Shown in pieces: positions 37,081-45,676 of a stretch of DNA of 64,000 bases. Both the position numbers and the translations under genes were made by a program. The notes below the pieces were generated by a model. The model was not told the origin of the DNA. It ran no database searches and saw nothing but the letters and a program-made list of their open reading frames with translations. Location of the stretch: positions 124,001 through 188,000 of the forward strand of contig NZ_JBHYDX010000004.1 of assembly GCF_051860505.1 (NCBI RefSeq), written 5' to 3'. Position 1 is the first letter of the stretch. Every line of letters begins with the position of its first letter. The stretch comes from Pannonibacter sp051860505. GTDB lineage: Bacteria > Pseudomonadota > Alphaproteobacteria > Rhizobiales > Stappiaceae.

Positions 37081-37755
37081 TTACTGCGGCGTCCCATGCC
37101 GGACGGCCGTGAAGGACTTGGTCAGGCCGAAGAATTTCTCCTTCTCGATTTCCCCATCCGGGAACAGGTAACGCATCTGGCGCAGGTCCAGCATGCGCGC
37201 ATCTTCCAGCGAGGCCATGGCCTGGTCCAGGTCGGCAGCCTTGGGATAGAAGCCGGTGGTCATGGCGAGGTGGATCCGGTAACGCAGCGGGTCCGGCAGC
37301 CAGTGCAGGAACGGCGTGCGCGCATGCGGCTCGACCGGGAAGGCGAAGCTTGGCGTCTGGATTGCATAGGACGGGGCAACCCGGCGTGCTTCGCGGGCGA
37401 AAGCCTTCTTGTTGCCCCAGGAGCCGACATGTTCAATCACTGAATTCGAGAAGGCAATGTCGTAGGCGTTGTCAGCAACATCAGCCAGGTCGCAGGCATT
37501 TCCGAGGCGCATGTGGACATTTTCCATGTCTTCCGGCAATGGATCGGTCTCGGGAAACAGATTGACGCAGTCAACCGTGATGTTGGCGAAGTCGAGTTCA
37601 TTGCGCCAGACGAGCCAGAACCCTCTGACACCGCCGATGTCAATGATCCGGCAGTGCCCCTTCACGCGAATGACGTCATCAATCATCCGGGCAAGTGACT
37701 GGATACGCTTCTTGCGAAAGCTGTTCTGTGCGGAAACGGGCGACAGGTCGAGCAC
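37081..37755 (-). CDS. Class I SAM-dependent methyltransferase
   Basis: About 224 residues. Motif I 'CRIIDIGGVRGFWLVW' is a slightly unusual SAM-binding loop, followed by the acidic 'VDCVNLF' and 'YDIAFSNSVIEHVGSW', the Methyltransf_11-type motif. The C-terminal region has aromatic residues and no membrane helix. Substrate unknown. GTG 37755 is preferred because AGGAG lies six bases upstream; a TTG start at 37794 would add 13 residues without a good ribosome site. It converges on def. Confidence 0.82.
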   Translation of the reverse strand: MLDLSPVSAQNSFRKKRIQSLARMIDDVIRVKGHCRIIDIGGVRGFWLVWRNELDFANITVDCVNLFPETDPLPEDMENVHMRLGNACDLADVADNAYDIAFSNSVIEHVGSWGNKKAFAREARRVAPSYAIQTPSFAFPVEPHARTPFLHWLPDPLRYRIHLAMTTGFYPKAADLDQAMASLEDARMLDLRQMRYLFPDGEIEKEKFFGLTKSFTAVRHGTPQ

Positions 37756-37915
37756 GCTGAACTCCTGACAAATCAACGGTCCGCGTCTGGGCAAGCTCCC
37801 GCGCGGTCAATGGATGGTGACGGCGAGGTTTGCGCGACCTTGCCCCTTGAGAGTGTCATATCACCCCCCGGATAACTCCCGATTAACAGCAGGCCGGTTG
37901 TCTGAACCGGGTTGA

Positions 37916-38500
37916 TCAGGCGCGAATGATGAGGACGCCGATCAGCAGGGAGAGCAGAAAGTCCAAGGCGACCAGACCGATGCAGACGCTGGCCGGCGCG
38001 CCGAAGGCAAGGCGGGCGAGCCTGTAGCGGAAGTGCAACACAGCGCCGACGGTCAGCAGGCTGATCATCAGCACGCCGCCCTGGTTGAGGAAACCTGCCA
38101 GATGCAGCAGCGCCGCCAGCACAAAGGGCAACGAGCAGAGGATGCTTGTCCAGTTGCGCAGGACAATGAAGCGAACGTAACCTGTCGATAGCCCGAGCGG
38201 CCCGGCGAGCAAGGCAAGGATCAGCGGAAACAGGATCCAGTCAAGGCCGAGAGACAGGAACTGGGTGAACCAGAAGGCGTTCTCAGAAAAAGTTTCAACC
38301 GGTATCTGCCCGTCAGACAGAAGCAGCTTCTTTTCCGACTGTACGTTGATGAAATACAGCGGAAGTAACGGGAGAATGGCGAGAAAAGATCGCCAGAACC
38401 CGGACATCGACATATCGAATGCATTGATCGCCGACGCATCGCCGCGAAAAAGCGCCCAGCTTGCTGTCAGTGCCGTCTTCAGCTCGCCAGGCCGGAACAT
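37916..38500 (-). CDS. Multi-pass membrane protein of unknown function
   Basis: A 194-residue hydrophobic protein with about five helices ('SFLAILPLLPLYFIN', 'WILFPLILALLAGPLG', 'LCSLPFVLAALLHLAGF', 'LMISLLTVGAVLHF', 'IGLVALDFLLSLLIGVLII'). It begins 'FRPGELKTALTASWALFRGD', which resembles short proteins located beside dapE in Rhizobiales. No catalytic motif seen. It starts three bases after dapE, so the two are co-transcribed. Confidence 0.72.
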   Translation of the reverse strand: MFRPGELKTALTASWALFRGDASAINAFDMSMSGFWRSFLAILPLLPLYFINVQSEKKLLLSDGQIPVETFSENAFWFTQFLSLGLDWILFPLILALLAGPLGLSTGYVRFIVLRNWTSILCSLPFVLAALLHLAGFLNQGGVLMISLLTVGAVLHFRYRLARLAFGAPASVCIGLVALDFLLSLLIGVLIIRA

Positions 38501-38503
38501 CGA

Positions 38504-39682
38504 TTACTCCGCAGCTGCAGGAAAATAGGCGTCAAGGAAGCGGCGATAGATCGCGGCCAGTCGGTCGAGATCTTCAAGCGGCACGCATTCATCGATCTTG
38601 TGCATCGTCTGGCCGACCAGGCCGAACTCGACGACCGGGCAATAGTTCTTGATGAAGCGGGCGTCGGACGTCCCGCCTCCGGTCGACAGTTCGGGCCTCC
38701 AGCCGGTCTCCATTTCCACCGCGTCTGACAGGCTGGCAATCAGCCTGGCGTCGTGCGTCAAAAAGGATTCGCTCGCATCGCGTTTGAATTCAAGAGTGTA
38801 TTCAAGCCCTTGCGGTGCGGCTGCCTGCAGTGTCGCGATGATCTTGTCTTTCAGGCCCGCCAGCGTCCACTCATCATTGTAGCGAATGTTGAACCGTCCT
38901 TCGGCTCGCGCCGGGATGACATTGAAGGCGGAATTGCCGACTTCGATGTTGACGATCTCGAGGTTGGACGGCTCGAACCGTTCGTTGCCCTGATCAAGCA
39001 CCAGGTTTTCGAGGGCCGAGAGCAGGGTCAGAAGGCCCGGTATCGGGTTCCGCGCCAGGTGCGGATAGGCGACATGGCCTTGCGTGCCGGTCACGCTGAC
39101 CACGCCGGACAGCGAGCCGCGTCGGCCGATCTTGATGGCCTCGCCGAGGACGGAAGGGTTCGTCGGTTCGCCGACGATGCAGGCATCGAATTGATAACCT
39201 TGAGCTTTCGTCCATTCCAGCAGCTTGACCGTGCCGTTGACGGCGGGCCCTTCCTCGTCGCCGGTGATGAGGAAAGAGATCGTGCCACCGAAATCTGGTC
39301 CCCGGTTTTCCAGAAACGCCAGCGCTGCGGCGGCGAAGGCGGCGATGCCGCCCTTCATGTCAACGGCGCCGCGTCCGTAAAGAACTCCGTCCTCAATGGT
39401 GCCGTCGAAGGGGCCGTGACGCCAGGCGGTCAGGTCGCCGGCCGGGACCACATCGGTGTGACCGGCAAAGACGAAGTGGGGGTTGCCGTTGCCGATGGTG
39501 GCGAAGAGGTTCTCGATGTCCGGCGTGTCGAGGTCGGAGAAGACCACGCGGGTAACGGTAAACCCTGCTGATTGCAGTGTCTTTTCAAGCGCTTGCAAGG
39601 CGCCGCCCTCGGCCGGTGTGACGGAAGGGCAGCGGACGAGATCGCAGGCGATGGTGACGGCGGAGGAGAAGGGCTGGGTCAT
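38504..39682 (-). CDS. dapE: Succinyl-diaminopimelate desuccinylase
   Basis: A 392-residue M20 metallopeptidase-fold enzyme. It hydrolyses N-succinyl-LL-diaminopimelate in lysine and peptidoglycan synthesis. Metal and catalytic segments are 'FVFAGHTDVVPAGD', 'GRGAVDMKGGIAAFAAA', 'LITGDEEGPAVNGT' and 'LSTGGGTSDARFIK'. The preceding step in the pathway is encoded by dapD 6 kb to the right. It heads a pair with the membrane protein gene. Confidence 0.95.
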   Translation of the reverse strand: MTQPFSSAVTIACDLVRCPSVTPAEGGALQALEKTLQSAGFTVTRVVFSDLDTPDIENLFATIGNGNPHFVFAGHTDVVPAGDLTAWRHGPFDGTIEDGVLYGRGAVDMKGGIAAFAAAALAFLENRGPDFGGTISFLITGDEEGPAVNGTVKLLEWTKAQGYQFDACIVGEPTNPSVLGEAIKIGRRGSLSGVVSVTGTQGHVAYPHLARNPIPGLLTLLSALENLVLDQGNERFEPSNLEIVNIEVGNSAFNVIPARAEGRFNIRYNDEWTLAGLKDKIIATLQAAAPQGLEYTLEFKRDASESFLTHDARLIASLSDAVEMETGWRPELSTGGGTSDARFIKNYCPVVEFGLVGQTMHKIDECVPLEDLDRLAAIYRRFLDAYFPAAAE

Positions 39683-39738
39683 GATGCCTTTGTCTGTAGC
39701 CCTGCCAAAGGCCTGGCGTCAATCGGTGAGCAGGGTGA

Positions 39739-40164
39739 CTAGCTGCGGCGGTAGTAGCTGTTGGTCATCGGGCCGTAGCGATTGGGGCCAGAATTGCCGG
39801 GAAAAAAACCCAGCGCGAAAATGCCCAGGATGTTGATCCCTGGCACGAAGGCCAGCAGGGCCAGCAATCCGGGCAGGCCGAGATCCTGCAGACGCTTGAT
39901 CACCAGCGCCAGCTCGACGGCTGTCACGATCAGAAAAAGCAATGGAAACAGAGGGTTGGAGTTCAGGAAATCCGCGACCTGCAGGGCCGTCATGTCTGTT
40001 TCCGGCGGCAGGGACTTCACCCACATGTTGGCTGCGATGGCAATGACGATCCATAAAAGGACCAGCGCCAGCCAGTAGGGCTTGCGGCCCAGACGGCCGA
40101 TCGGGCTGAGGAACAGCCAGAAAAAGCCGGGGGCCGTGTTGGCCGGAGGAAGATCATGCTGCAT
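39739..40164 (-). CDS. DUF805 membrane protein
   Basis: A 141-residue small membrane protein with the DUF805 pattern: 'FLSPIGRLGRKPYWLALVLL', a helix pair, 'LVIKRLQDLGLPGLLALL' (the conserved K/R-R-L-x-D) and a last helix ending 'GFFPGNSGPNRYGP'. Function unknown in the family. ATG 40164 gives a compact protein; a TTG 16 codons earlier is possible. Divergent from the DUF2189 gene. Confidence 0.85.
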   Translation of the reverse strand: MQHDLPPANTAPGFFWLFLSPIGRLGRKPYWLALVLLWIVIAIAANMWVKSLPPETDMTALQVADFLNSNPLFPLLFLIVTAVELALVIKRLQDLGLPGLLALLAFVPGINILGIFALGFFPGNSGPNRYGPMTNSYYRRS

Positions 40165-40346
40165 CTGGAAACCGGTCTGTTCGGAACGCGTCTTCCCCGC
40201 AGGTAGTGCCAACCGGTCGGCGGATCAAGCAAAAGCTCGGAGAGGCGCAAAAAGAGACCTCCAGCGTACCGGAAACTACGGTTGGCCTTGCGACAATTTC
40301 AGGTCAATCTGGGAGAAAACAAGGACACTTCCGGAGAAACGCAGCC

Positions 40347-41243
40347 ATGCAGATTGAGGACACCACGCCCGCCGCTTCCACGCCCCCTTCCTCCCCGCCG
40401 GCGCCGGTCACACGGCCCGATCCGGTGGTGATGGTCATCCAGGTCGAGGACATCGTCGATGCGCTGGCGGAGGGCCTGCGCGATTTTCGCCGTGCACCAC
40501 AATACGGTCTGTTCTTCGGAGCGATCTATGCGCTCGGCGGGCTGTTCATCATCCTGACCGCCTCCGCGCTGCAGATGAGCTACCTGAGCTATCCGCTGGC
40601 TGCCGGCTTTGCCCTGGTCGGACCTTTCATCGCCTGCGGATTGTATGAAGTGAGCCGCCGGATCGAGGGCAACCAGCCGCTGAGCTGGTCGGCAGTCCTT
40701 GGGGTGATCTGGGCGCAGCGGGGCAAGGAAATCGCCTGGATGGCATTTGTAGTGCTGTTCGTGATGATCATGTGGATGTACCAGGTGCGCTTGCTGCTGG
40801 CGCTGTTCCTCGGCTTCCAGTCCTTTGCCTCGTTCGGCGAGTTTGTCGAGACCGTGATCTCCACGCCCGAGGGGCTGATGTTCCTGGCGATCGGCCATGT
40901 GGTCGGGGCGCTGCTGTCGGTGGTGCTGTTCTCGCTGACGGTGATCTCGTTCCCGCTGCTGATGGATCAGGATCGGGACTTCATCACCGCGATGATCACC
41001 AGCGTCCGGGCCGTCGTTGCCTCTCCGGTGCCAATGATCGGCTGGGCGCTGGTGGTGACCGTGACGCTGATCATCTCCATGGTGCCGGCCTTCGTCGGCC
41101 TGCTGATCACCCTACCGGTGCTGGGCCATACGACCTGGCACATTTACCGCAGTTGCGTGCTGCCGGAGGCGCCTGCGGATACAGTTCAGTCGGTCGACCC
41201 CTCGCCGTCATCGTCATCGTCTGCCCCGGCCGCATCCGCCTGA
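40347..41243 (+). CDS. DUF2189 membrane protein
   Basis: A 298-residue protein with a Pro/Ser/Thr-rich N-terminus, then about six helices in three pairs ('GLFFGAIYALGGLFIIL', 'LAAGFALVGPFIACGLYEVS', 'WMAFVVLFVMIMWMY'). The segment 'GLYEVSRRIEGNQPLSW' is typical of DUF2189. Function unknown. Its Ser-rich tail (about 20 codons) overlaps the end of truA on the other strand by 58 bases. Confidence 0.85.
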   Translation: MQIEDTTPAASTPPSSPPAPVTRPDPVVMVIQVEDIVDALAEGLRDFRRAPQYGLFFGAIYALGGLFIILTASALQMSYLSYPLAAGFALVGPFIACGLYEVSRRIEGNQPLSWSAVLGVIWAQRGKEIAWMAFVVLFVMIMWMYQVRLLLALFLGFQSFASFGEFVETVISTPEGLMFLAIGHVVGALLSVVLFSLTVISFPLLMDQDRDFITAMITSVRAVVASPVPMIGWALVVTVTLIISMVPAFVGLLITLPVLGHTTWHIYRSCVLPEAPADTVQSVDPSPSSSSSAPAASA

Positions 41244-42037
41244 ACGTCCTCACGCGCCGCCGACCTGGCGGCGCGCCAGGCCAGGTCCGCCTCGACAGGG
41301 CGATAGTCGACCCGTGTCAGATACAATCCGTCAGGTGGTGCAACCGGACCGCAGGCCTTGCGGTCGCGCGCGGCAAGGGCGGCGCGAACGTCATCGGCGC
41401 ACCAGCGGCCTTCGCCGACCAGCTTGAGCGTGCCGACCATCGAGCGGACCTGATTGTGCAGGAAGGACCGCGACGCGCATTCGGCGATGATTTCTTCCCC
41501 CTGACGACGGACGGTGAAGACCTCCAGCGTCTTCTCCGGGCTTTTCGCCTGGCAGCGGGTGTGGCGGAAGGTTGTGAAGTCGTGGTGACCGACGAAGACC
41601 TGGGCGGCCGCGTGCATCGCGGCGGCGTCGAGGTCCGGTTTCACGTGCCAGACCAGTCCCCGTTCAAACGTTACCGGGGGAACCCGGTTGAGAATGCGGT
41701 AGCGATAGGCACGGCGGATGGCTGAAAACCGGGCGTCGAAGCCATCATGCATCTTCTCGCAAGACATGACCGCCACCGCATCCGGCAGGCAGTAGAAGTT
41801 GAGCGCGCCCATCACGGTCTCGGTTGGCCAGTCGCGCGTCAGGTCGACGTGGGCGACCTGGCCGGTGGCATGCACGCCGGTGTCGGTGCGGCCGGCGCCG
41901 CCAATGGTGATGTCCTCGCCGCAAAAGGATTTCACGGCGCGTTCGAGCACGGCCTGGACCGAGGGACCGTTGGCCTGCCGCTGCCAGCCGACAAAGGGGC
42001 GGCCGTCATATTCGATGGTCAGCTTGTAACGCGGCAT
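41186..42037 (-). CDS. truA: tRNA pseudouridine(38-40) synthase
   Basis: A 283-residue enzyme that isomerises uridines at positions 38-40 of the tRNA anticodon arm. The start 'MPRYKLTIEYDGRPFVGWQR' and the catalytic 'GAGRTDTGVHATGQVAH' (Asp in RTD) are canonical; 'FLHNQVRSMVGTLKLVGEG' follows. The C-terminus has an unusual acidic tail (five Asp in a row), encoded opposite the Ser tail of the convergent DUF2189 gene. Confidence 0.95.
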   Translation of the reverse strand: MPRYKLTIEYDGRPFVGWQRQANGPSVQAVLERAVKSFCGEDITIGGAGRTDTGVHATGQVAHVDLTRDWPTETVMGALNFYCLPDAVAVMSCEKMHDGFDARFSAIRRAYRYRILNRVPPVTFERGLVWHVKPDLDAAAMHAAAQVFVGHHDFTTFRHTRCQAKSPEKTLEVFTVRRQGEEIIAECASRSFLHNQVRSMVGTLKLVGEGRWCADDVRAALAARDRKACGPVAPPDGLYLTRVDYRPVEADLAWRAARSAAREDVQADAAGADDDDDGEGSTD

Positions 42038-42041
42038 TGCC

Positions 42042-42575
42042 CTATTCGAACTCCTCGAAGGGAGAGGCGAAGCTGACCTCGACGGGCAGATCGCGGTTGC
42101 CGGCATCGCTGAGCGCCAGTGCCATGAAGGCCGCACCGGCATAGGGCGCCTGGACTTTTTTTGCCAGCTCCGCATCGAAGCCGAAGCGGGGATAGTAGGC
42201 CGGGGGGCCCAGAACAAGGACCAGATCCTCGCCAAGCTTGCGCAGGTCCTCAAGGCCGGACCGGATCAGGGCCGAGCCGATGCCGGTGCGCTGCAGGTCC
42301 GGATGTACCGAAACGGGAGCCAGGCAGGAAATCTGCAGCCGGTGGCCAGCGCCGGCACCGGTCACGCGGCTGAAGGCGACATGACCGGCGACGCGGCCAT
42401 CGTCGGTCCGGGCGAGCAACTCGAGCACCAAGGCCCCGCAATGGCGCAGGTTGTGCACGAGCCGGACCTCGGCCTCCTGCCCGAAGGCCGCCCGGATGAC
42501 ATCGGCCACCGCCGCCTCGTCACCGGCGCCAACCGGGTGGATGCTGATCCTTGGCGTGTTGCTCAGATCGCTCAT
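42042..42575 (-). CDS. GNAT family N-acetyltransferase
   Basis: A 177-residue GNAT protein with the acetyl-CoA motif A 'LAPVSVHPDLQRTGIGSALI' and 'LVLGPPAYYPRFGFDAE', which places it in the YhbS-like group. Substrate unknown. Its stop is four bases before the truA start; it is possibly co-transcribed. A repeat-filled gap separates it from fmt. Confidence 0.87.
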   Translation of the reverse strand: MSDLSNTPRISIHPVGAGDEAAVADVIRAAFGQEAEVRLVHNLRHCGALVLELLARTDDGRVAGHVAFSRVTGAGAGHRLQISCLAPVSVHPDLQRTGIGSALIRSGLEDLRKLGEDLVLVLGPPAYYPRFGFDAELAKKVQAPYAGAAFMALALSDAGNRDLPVEVSFASPFEEFE

Positions 42576-42651
42576 ACGGTGTCCTTTTTCCGCTCTTCCT
42601 TCAGGAACACTGCGTCAGTTGCAGATCCTGTTCCTAGGGCGAGGGCTTTCC

Positions 42652-42823
42652 GCGCCCCTCCCCCTGGTGGGGAGGGGGGAGGGGTGGGGGGAAAGCATCT
42701 CCCGCCGGTATAGTATCGAATCGCTGTCCTCTGCGATTGCCTCTTTAAAAAGAGAGCCGTGAAGGACTGCCGCCAGCTCAGAGCCCCCCACCCCCAACCC
42801 CTCCCCACGAGGGGGAGGGGGGC
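42652..42823. repeat. C/G-rich inverted repeat, second copy
   Basis: Arms at about 42652-42692 and 42781-42823 contain CCCCTCCCC and its complement in the same order as the deoA-deoB element, including CTCCCCACGAGGGGGAGGGG in the right arm. Between the arms is about 90 bases of more A/T-rich sequence with a short CTCTTTAAAAAGAG palindrome. It occupies nearly all of the 295-base gap between GNAT and fmt. Confidence 0.82.
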
Positions 42824-42870
42824 TGAGAGGTTGTGCCATGCGACCCAAGCGCCTCTGTTTCTCGTCTCGA

Positions 42871-43809
42871 TCAGGCGATCACGTCGCCCGCTGTCAGCTT
42901 GGCGCCGCGCTGGAACTCCTCGCCCGGCATCGGCTTCTTGCCGGCGCGCTGGACGGTGACCAGGCGGATTGCACCGGTGCCGCAGGCGATCACCGGATCG
43001 CCGGAGACATCCAGCACCGTTCCAGGCGCGCCGGACCCGTCGGCCAGCTTCGAGCGCAGCACCTTCACCCGTTCCCCCTTGCCGGCGAGCACGGGCTCGC
43101 ACCAGGCGCCGGGGAAGGGCGACAGGCCGCGGATGTGATTGTGGACCTCGGCCGCCGGCCGTGTCCAGTCGATCCGGGTTTCGTCCTTGGACAGTTTGGA
43201 CGCATAGGTGACGCCGGCTTCGGACTGGGGCGTCTGGCCGAGCGCGTTGCGCGACAGGGCGGCCAGGGCGCGGACCATGAGATCGCCGCCGAGCGCCGAC
43301 AGCCGGTCATGCAGCTCGCCGGCGGTCATGTCCGGCCCGATGGCCAGCGTCTCGGACATGCAGACCGGGCCGGTGTCGAGGCCGGCTTCCATGCGCATGA
43401 CCTGGACAGCGGTTTCCGTGTCGCCGGCCATGATGGCGCGGTTGATGGGAGCAGCACCGCGCCAGCGCGGCAGCATCGAGGCATGAAGGTTGAGGCAGCC
43501 TTCGCGCGGCGCATCCAGCACCGCCTGCGGCAGCAGCAGCCCATAGGCGACCACAACGGCGACATCGGCGTCGTGGCTGGCAAAGACGTCCTGGTCCTCG
43601 GTGCCTTTCAGCGATTTCGGCGTGAACACCGGGATGCCGAGCGCTTCGGCGGCTTCGTGCACGGGCGACTTCTTCAGCTCCATGCCGCGGCCGGCAGGCC
43701 GGGGCGGCTGGCTGTAGCAGGCGACGATGTCATGGCCCTGGCCGACGATTTCCATGAGGGTGGGCACGGAAAAGTCCGGGGTACCCATGAAGACGATGCG
43801 AAGGGTCAT
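42871..43809 (-). CDS. fmt: Methionyl-tRNA formyltransferase
   Basis: A 312-residue enzyme that formylates initiator Met-tRNA using 10-formyl-THF. The N-terminal 'LRIVFMGTPDFSVPTLMEI' and the catalytic 'CLNLHASMLPRWRGAAPI' (Asn-His) are intact, and 'TGVTVMR'-like region 'TAVQVMRMEAGLDTGPV' follows. The C-terminal tRNA-binding domain is complete. Confidence 0.95.
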   Translation of the reverse strand: MTLRIVFMGTPDFSVPTLMEIVGQGHDIVACYSQPPRPAGRGMELKKSPVHEAAEALGIPVFTPKSLKGTEDQDVFASHDADVAVVVAYGLLLPQAVLDAPREGCLNLHASMLPRWRGAAPINRAIMAGDTETAVQVMRMEAGLDTGPVCMSETLAIGPDMTAGELHDRLSALGGDLMVRALAALSRNALGQTPQSEAGVTYASKLSKDETRIDWTRPAAEVHNHIRGLSPFPGAWCEPVLAGKGERVKVLRSKLADGSGAPGTVLDVSGDPVIACGTGAIRLVTVQRAGKKPMPGEEFQRGAKLTAGDVIA

Positions 43810-43853
43810 GTGCGTCCAGTGTCCAGGTTCGGCGTGCCGCTCTTATGGCGCAG

Positions 43854-44486
43854 TCAGGCAAGGCCCGGCAACAGCACTTTGAGGCTGGCGACCATCATTT
43901 CCATGGCGATGGCGGCCAGCAGCATGCCCATGATGCGGCTCATGATGCTGGTGGCGGTCTCGCCCATCATGCGGCCAAGGAAAGGGGCGGCGAGCAAGGT
44001 GCCGGCCATCAGGGCGATGGTCAGGCCGAGCGCTGCGGCATAGGCGATGTCATCCGCCCGGTCGATGGCTTCGCCGCGGAAGATGATCAGCGTGGTGATG
44101 GTGCCTGGACCCAGCAGCATCGGCACGGCGAGAGGATAGATGCCGGGGTTTCCGGCAAAGGCCTGGCGGCGGCGCTCCTGGTCGGTGCCATGGTGCACGT
44201 TGCTCTGCTCGCCCGAAACCAGATTGATGGCAATCAGCAGGATAAGGAAGCCACCGGCCAGGCGGAACGCATCCAGCGAGATGCCGAACAGGGTCAGGAT
44301 GGCCTCACCGGTGAAGGAGACCACAACGGCACCGATGGTCAGGCCGGCAATGGCGGTGATGGCAACGCTGCGCTGCTCGGCCGGCGTGCGGCCGGCGGTC
44401 AGGCTCAGGAACACAGGCAGGTTCGCCGGCGGGCTGACGATGGCGATCAGCGCGGCGAACATCTTCAGGAAGAAGGCCTGATCCAT
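43854..44486 (-). CDS. MarC family membrane protein
   Basis: A 210-residue protein with six helices, of the MarC/NAAT family. Landmarks are 'LIAIVSPPANLPVFLSLT', 'FRLAGGFLILLIAINLV' and 'PLAVPMLLGPGTITTLII'. Some relatives have been reported as amino acid carriers; MarC's own role is unsettled. ATG 44486 follows a CCGGAG box and, a few bases further upstream, a strong hairpin with a run of five T on this strand. Confidence 0.87.
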   Translation of the reverse strand: MDQAFFLKMFAALIAIVSPPANLPVFLSLTAGRTPAEQRSVAITAIAGLTIGAVVVSFTGEAILTLFGISLDAFRLAGGFLILLIAINLVSGEQSNVHHGTDQERRRQAFAGNPGIYPLAVPMLLGPGTITTLIIFRGEAIDRADDIAYAAALGLTIALMAGTLLAAPFLGRMMGETATSIMSRIMGMLLAAIAMEMMVASLKVLLPGLA

Positions 44487-44500
44487 GAGGGCTCCGGTGC

Positions 44501-44529
44501 AAAAAGCCCGCGCACAGGCTCGCGCGGGC
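44501..44529 (-). terminator. Hairpin with U-tract in the marC leader
   Basis: On the - strand an eight-pair stem GCCCGCGC/GCGCGGGC with an eight-base loop is followed by TTTTT, ending 15 bases before the marC ATG. It is either the terminator of dapD transcription coming from 44825 or a transcription attenuator for marC; a TATCCT box ends just above the stem. Confidence 0.7.
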
Positions 44530-44640
44530 ACAGGATAGCATGGACCCGGTTTACACGCAGAATGACGGAACAGAAAGGGGGAGGGGCTGTCTGGGTGGGG
44601 GACAGGTGTTTTGCGGCTTTGACCGGAGTTGGGCGCCCCG

Positions 44641-44727
44641 TTTACTGGGCCCCTGCCTGCGCAGGGGCGACGAAACTGGCACATTGCCCGCACCATCGTC
44701 GCCCCTGCGCAGGCAGGGGCCTAGTAA
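44641..44727. repeat. Inverted repeat with 31-base arms
   Basis: Arms 44642-44672 and 44697-44727 are reverse complements with a single mismatch (TTACTGGGCCCC against TTACTAGGCCCC), with a 24-base centre. Each arm also holds the inner palindrome CCCCTGCCTGCGCAGGGG. It is a dispersed alphaproteobacterial type. It lies in the 338-base gap between marC and dapD, where I see no gene. Confidence 0.9.
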
Positions 44728-44824
44728 CCACTAAAGTCAGTCGTAAGGCACAGAGGCTCGCCGACGAGCGCCCTGATGCATTGCGTCGTCCAGGCAGCAA
44801 GCTCGGACGACGCGGTGCGGCAGA

Positions 44825-45676
44825 TCAGTCGCGCAGGAGGTCGTTGATGGCGGTCTTGGCGCGGGTCTGGGCGTCGACGCGCTTGACGATGACGGCGCAG
44901 GCGAGGCTCGGGCCCGGGGTGCCGTCCGGCAGCGGCTTGCCCGGCATGGCGCCCGGGACGACCACGGAATAGGCCGGTACTTCGCCGATGAAGACTTCGC
45001 CGGTGGTGCGGTCGATGATCTTGGTCGAGGCGCTGATGAAGACGCCCATGGACAGGACCGCGCCTTCGCGCACGATCACGCCCTCGACGACTTCCGAGCG
45101 GGCGCCGATGAAGCAGTTGTCCTCGATGATGACCGGGCCGGCCTGCAGCGGCTCGAGGACGCCGCCGATGCCGACGCCGCCGGACAGATGCACGTTCTTG
45201 CCGATCTGGGCGCAGGAGCCGACGGTGGCCCAGGTGTCGACCATGGTGCCTTCATCAACATAGGCGCCGAGGTTGACGAAGGAGGGCATCAGCACCACGC
45301 CCTTGCCGATGAAGGCGGAGCGGCGAACGATGCAGCCCGGAACGGCGCGGAAGCCGGCTTCCTCGAAGTTGACACCGCTCCAGCCGTCGAACTTGGACGG
45401 AACCTTGTCCCACCAGGTGGCCTGACCCGGGCCGCCCTTGATCACGTCCATCGGGTTGAGACGGAAGGACAGAAGCACGGCCTTCTTGGCCCACTGGTTC
45501 ACGTGCCAGGCGCCGTTCTCCTGCTTTTCGGCGACGCGCAGCTGGCCGCGATCGAGAAGGTTCAGCGTGGTCTCGACCGCGTCGCGTGCCTCGCCCCGGG
45601 TGCTGGTGTCGATAGTGGCGCGGTTCTCGAAGGCGGCGTCAATGGTGGCGGCAAGCTGGGTGAGATCGTGCGACAT
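44825..45676 (-). CDS. dapD: Tetrahydrodipicolinate N-succinyltransferase
   Basis: A 283-residue left-handed beta-helix enzyme that succinylates tetrahydrodipicolinate in lysine synthesis. Hexapeptide repeats are clear ('GTMVDTWATVGSCAQIG', 'NVHLSGGVGIGG'); substrate segment 'RSAFIGKGVVLMPSFVNLGA' is typical. It is the partner of dapE in the succinylase route. Confidence 0.95.
   Translation of the reverse strand: MSHDLTQLAATIDAAFENRATIDTSTRGEARDAVETTLNLLDRGQLRVAEKQENGAWHVNQWAKKAVLLSFRLNPMDVIKGGPGQATWWDKVPSKFDGWSGVNFEEAGFRAVPGCIVRRSAFIGKGVVLMPSFVNLGAYVDEGTMVDTWATVGSCAQIGKNVHLSGGVGIGGVLEPLQAGPVIIEDNCFIGARSEVVEGVIVREGAVLSMGVFISASTKIIDRTTGEVFIGEVPAYSVVVPGAMPGKPLPDGTPGPSLACAVIVKRVDAQTRAKTAINDLLRD

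Noticed and set aside
42572..43102. - strand frame of 176 codons between GNAT and fmt
   Set aside because: It reads through the C/G-rich inverted repeat and out-of-frame fmt sequence.
42838..44043. 401-codon + frame opposite fmt and the end of marC
   Set aside because: Covers a G/C-rich repeat end and an enzyme on the other strand; no motif.
43845..44972. 375-codon + frame opposite marC and the inverted repeat
   Set aside because: Low-complexity Gln/Gly/Asp-rich shadow.
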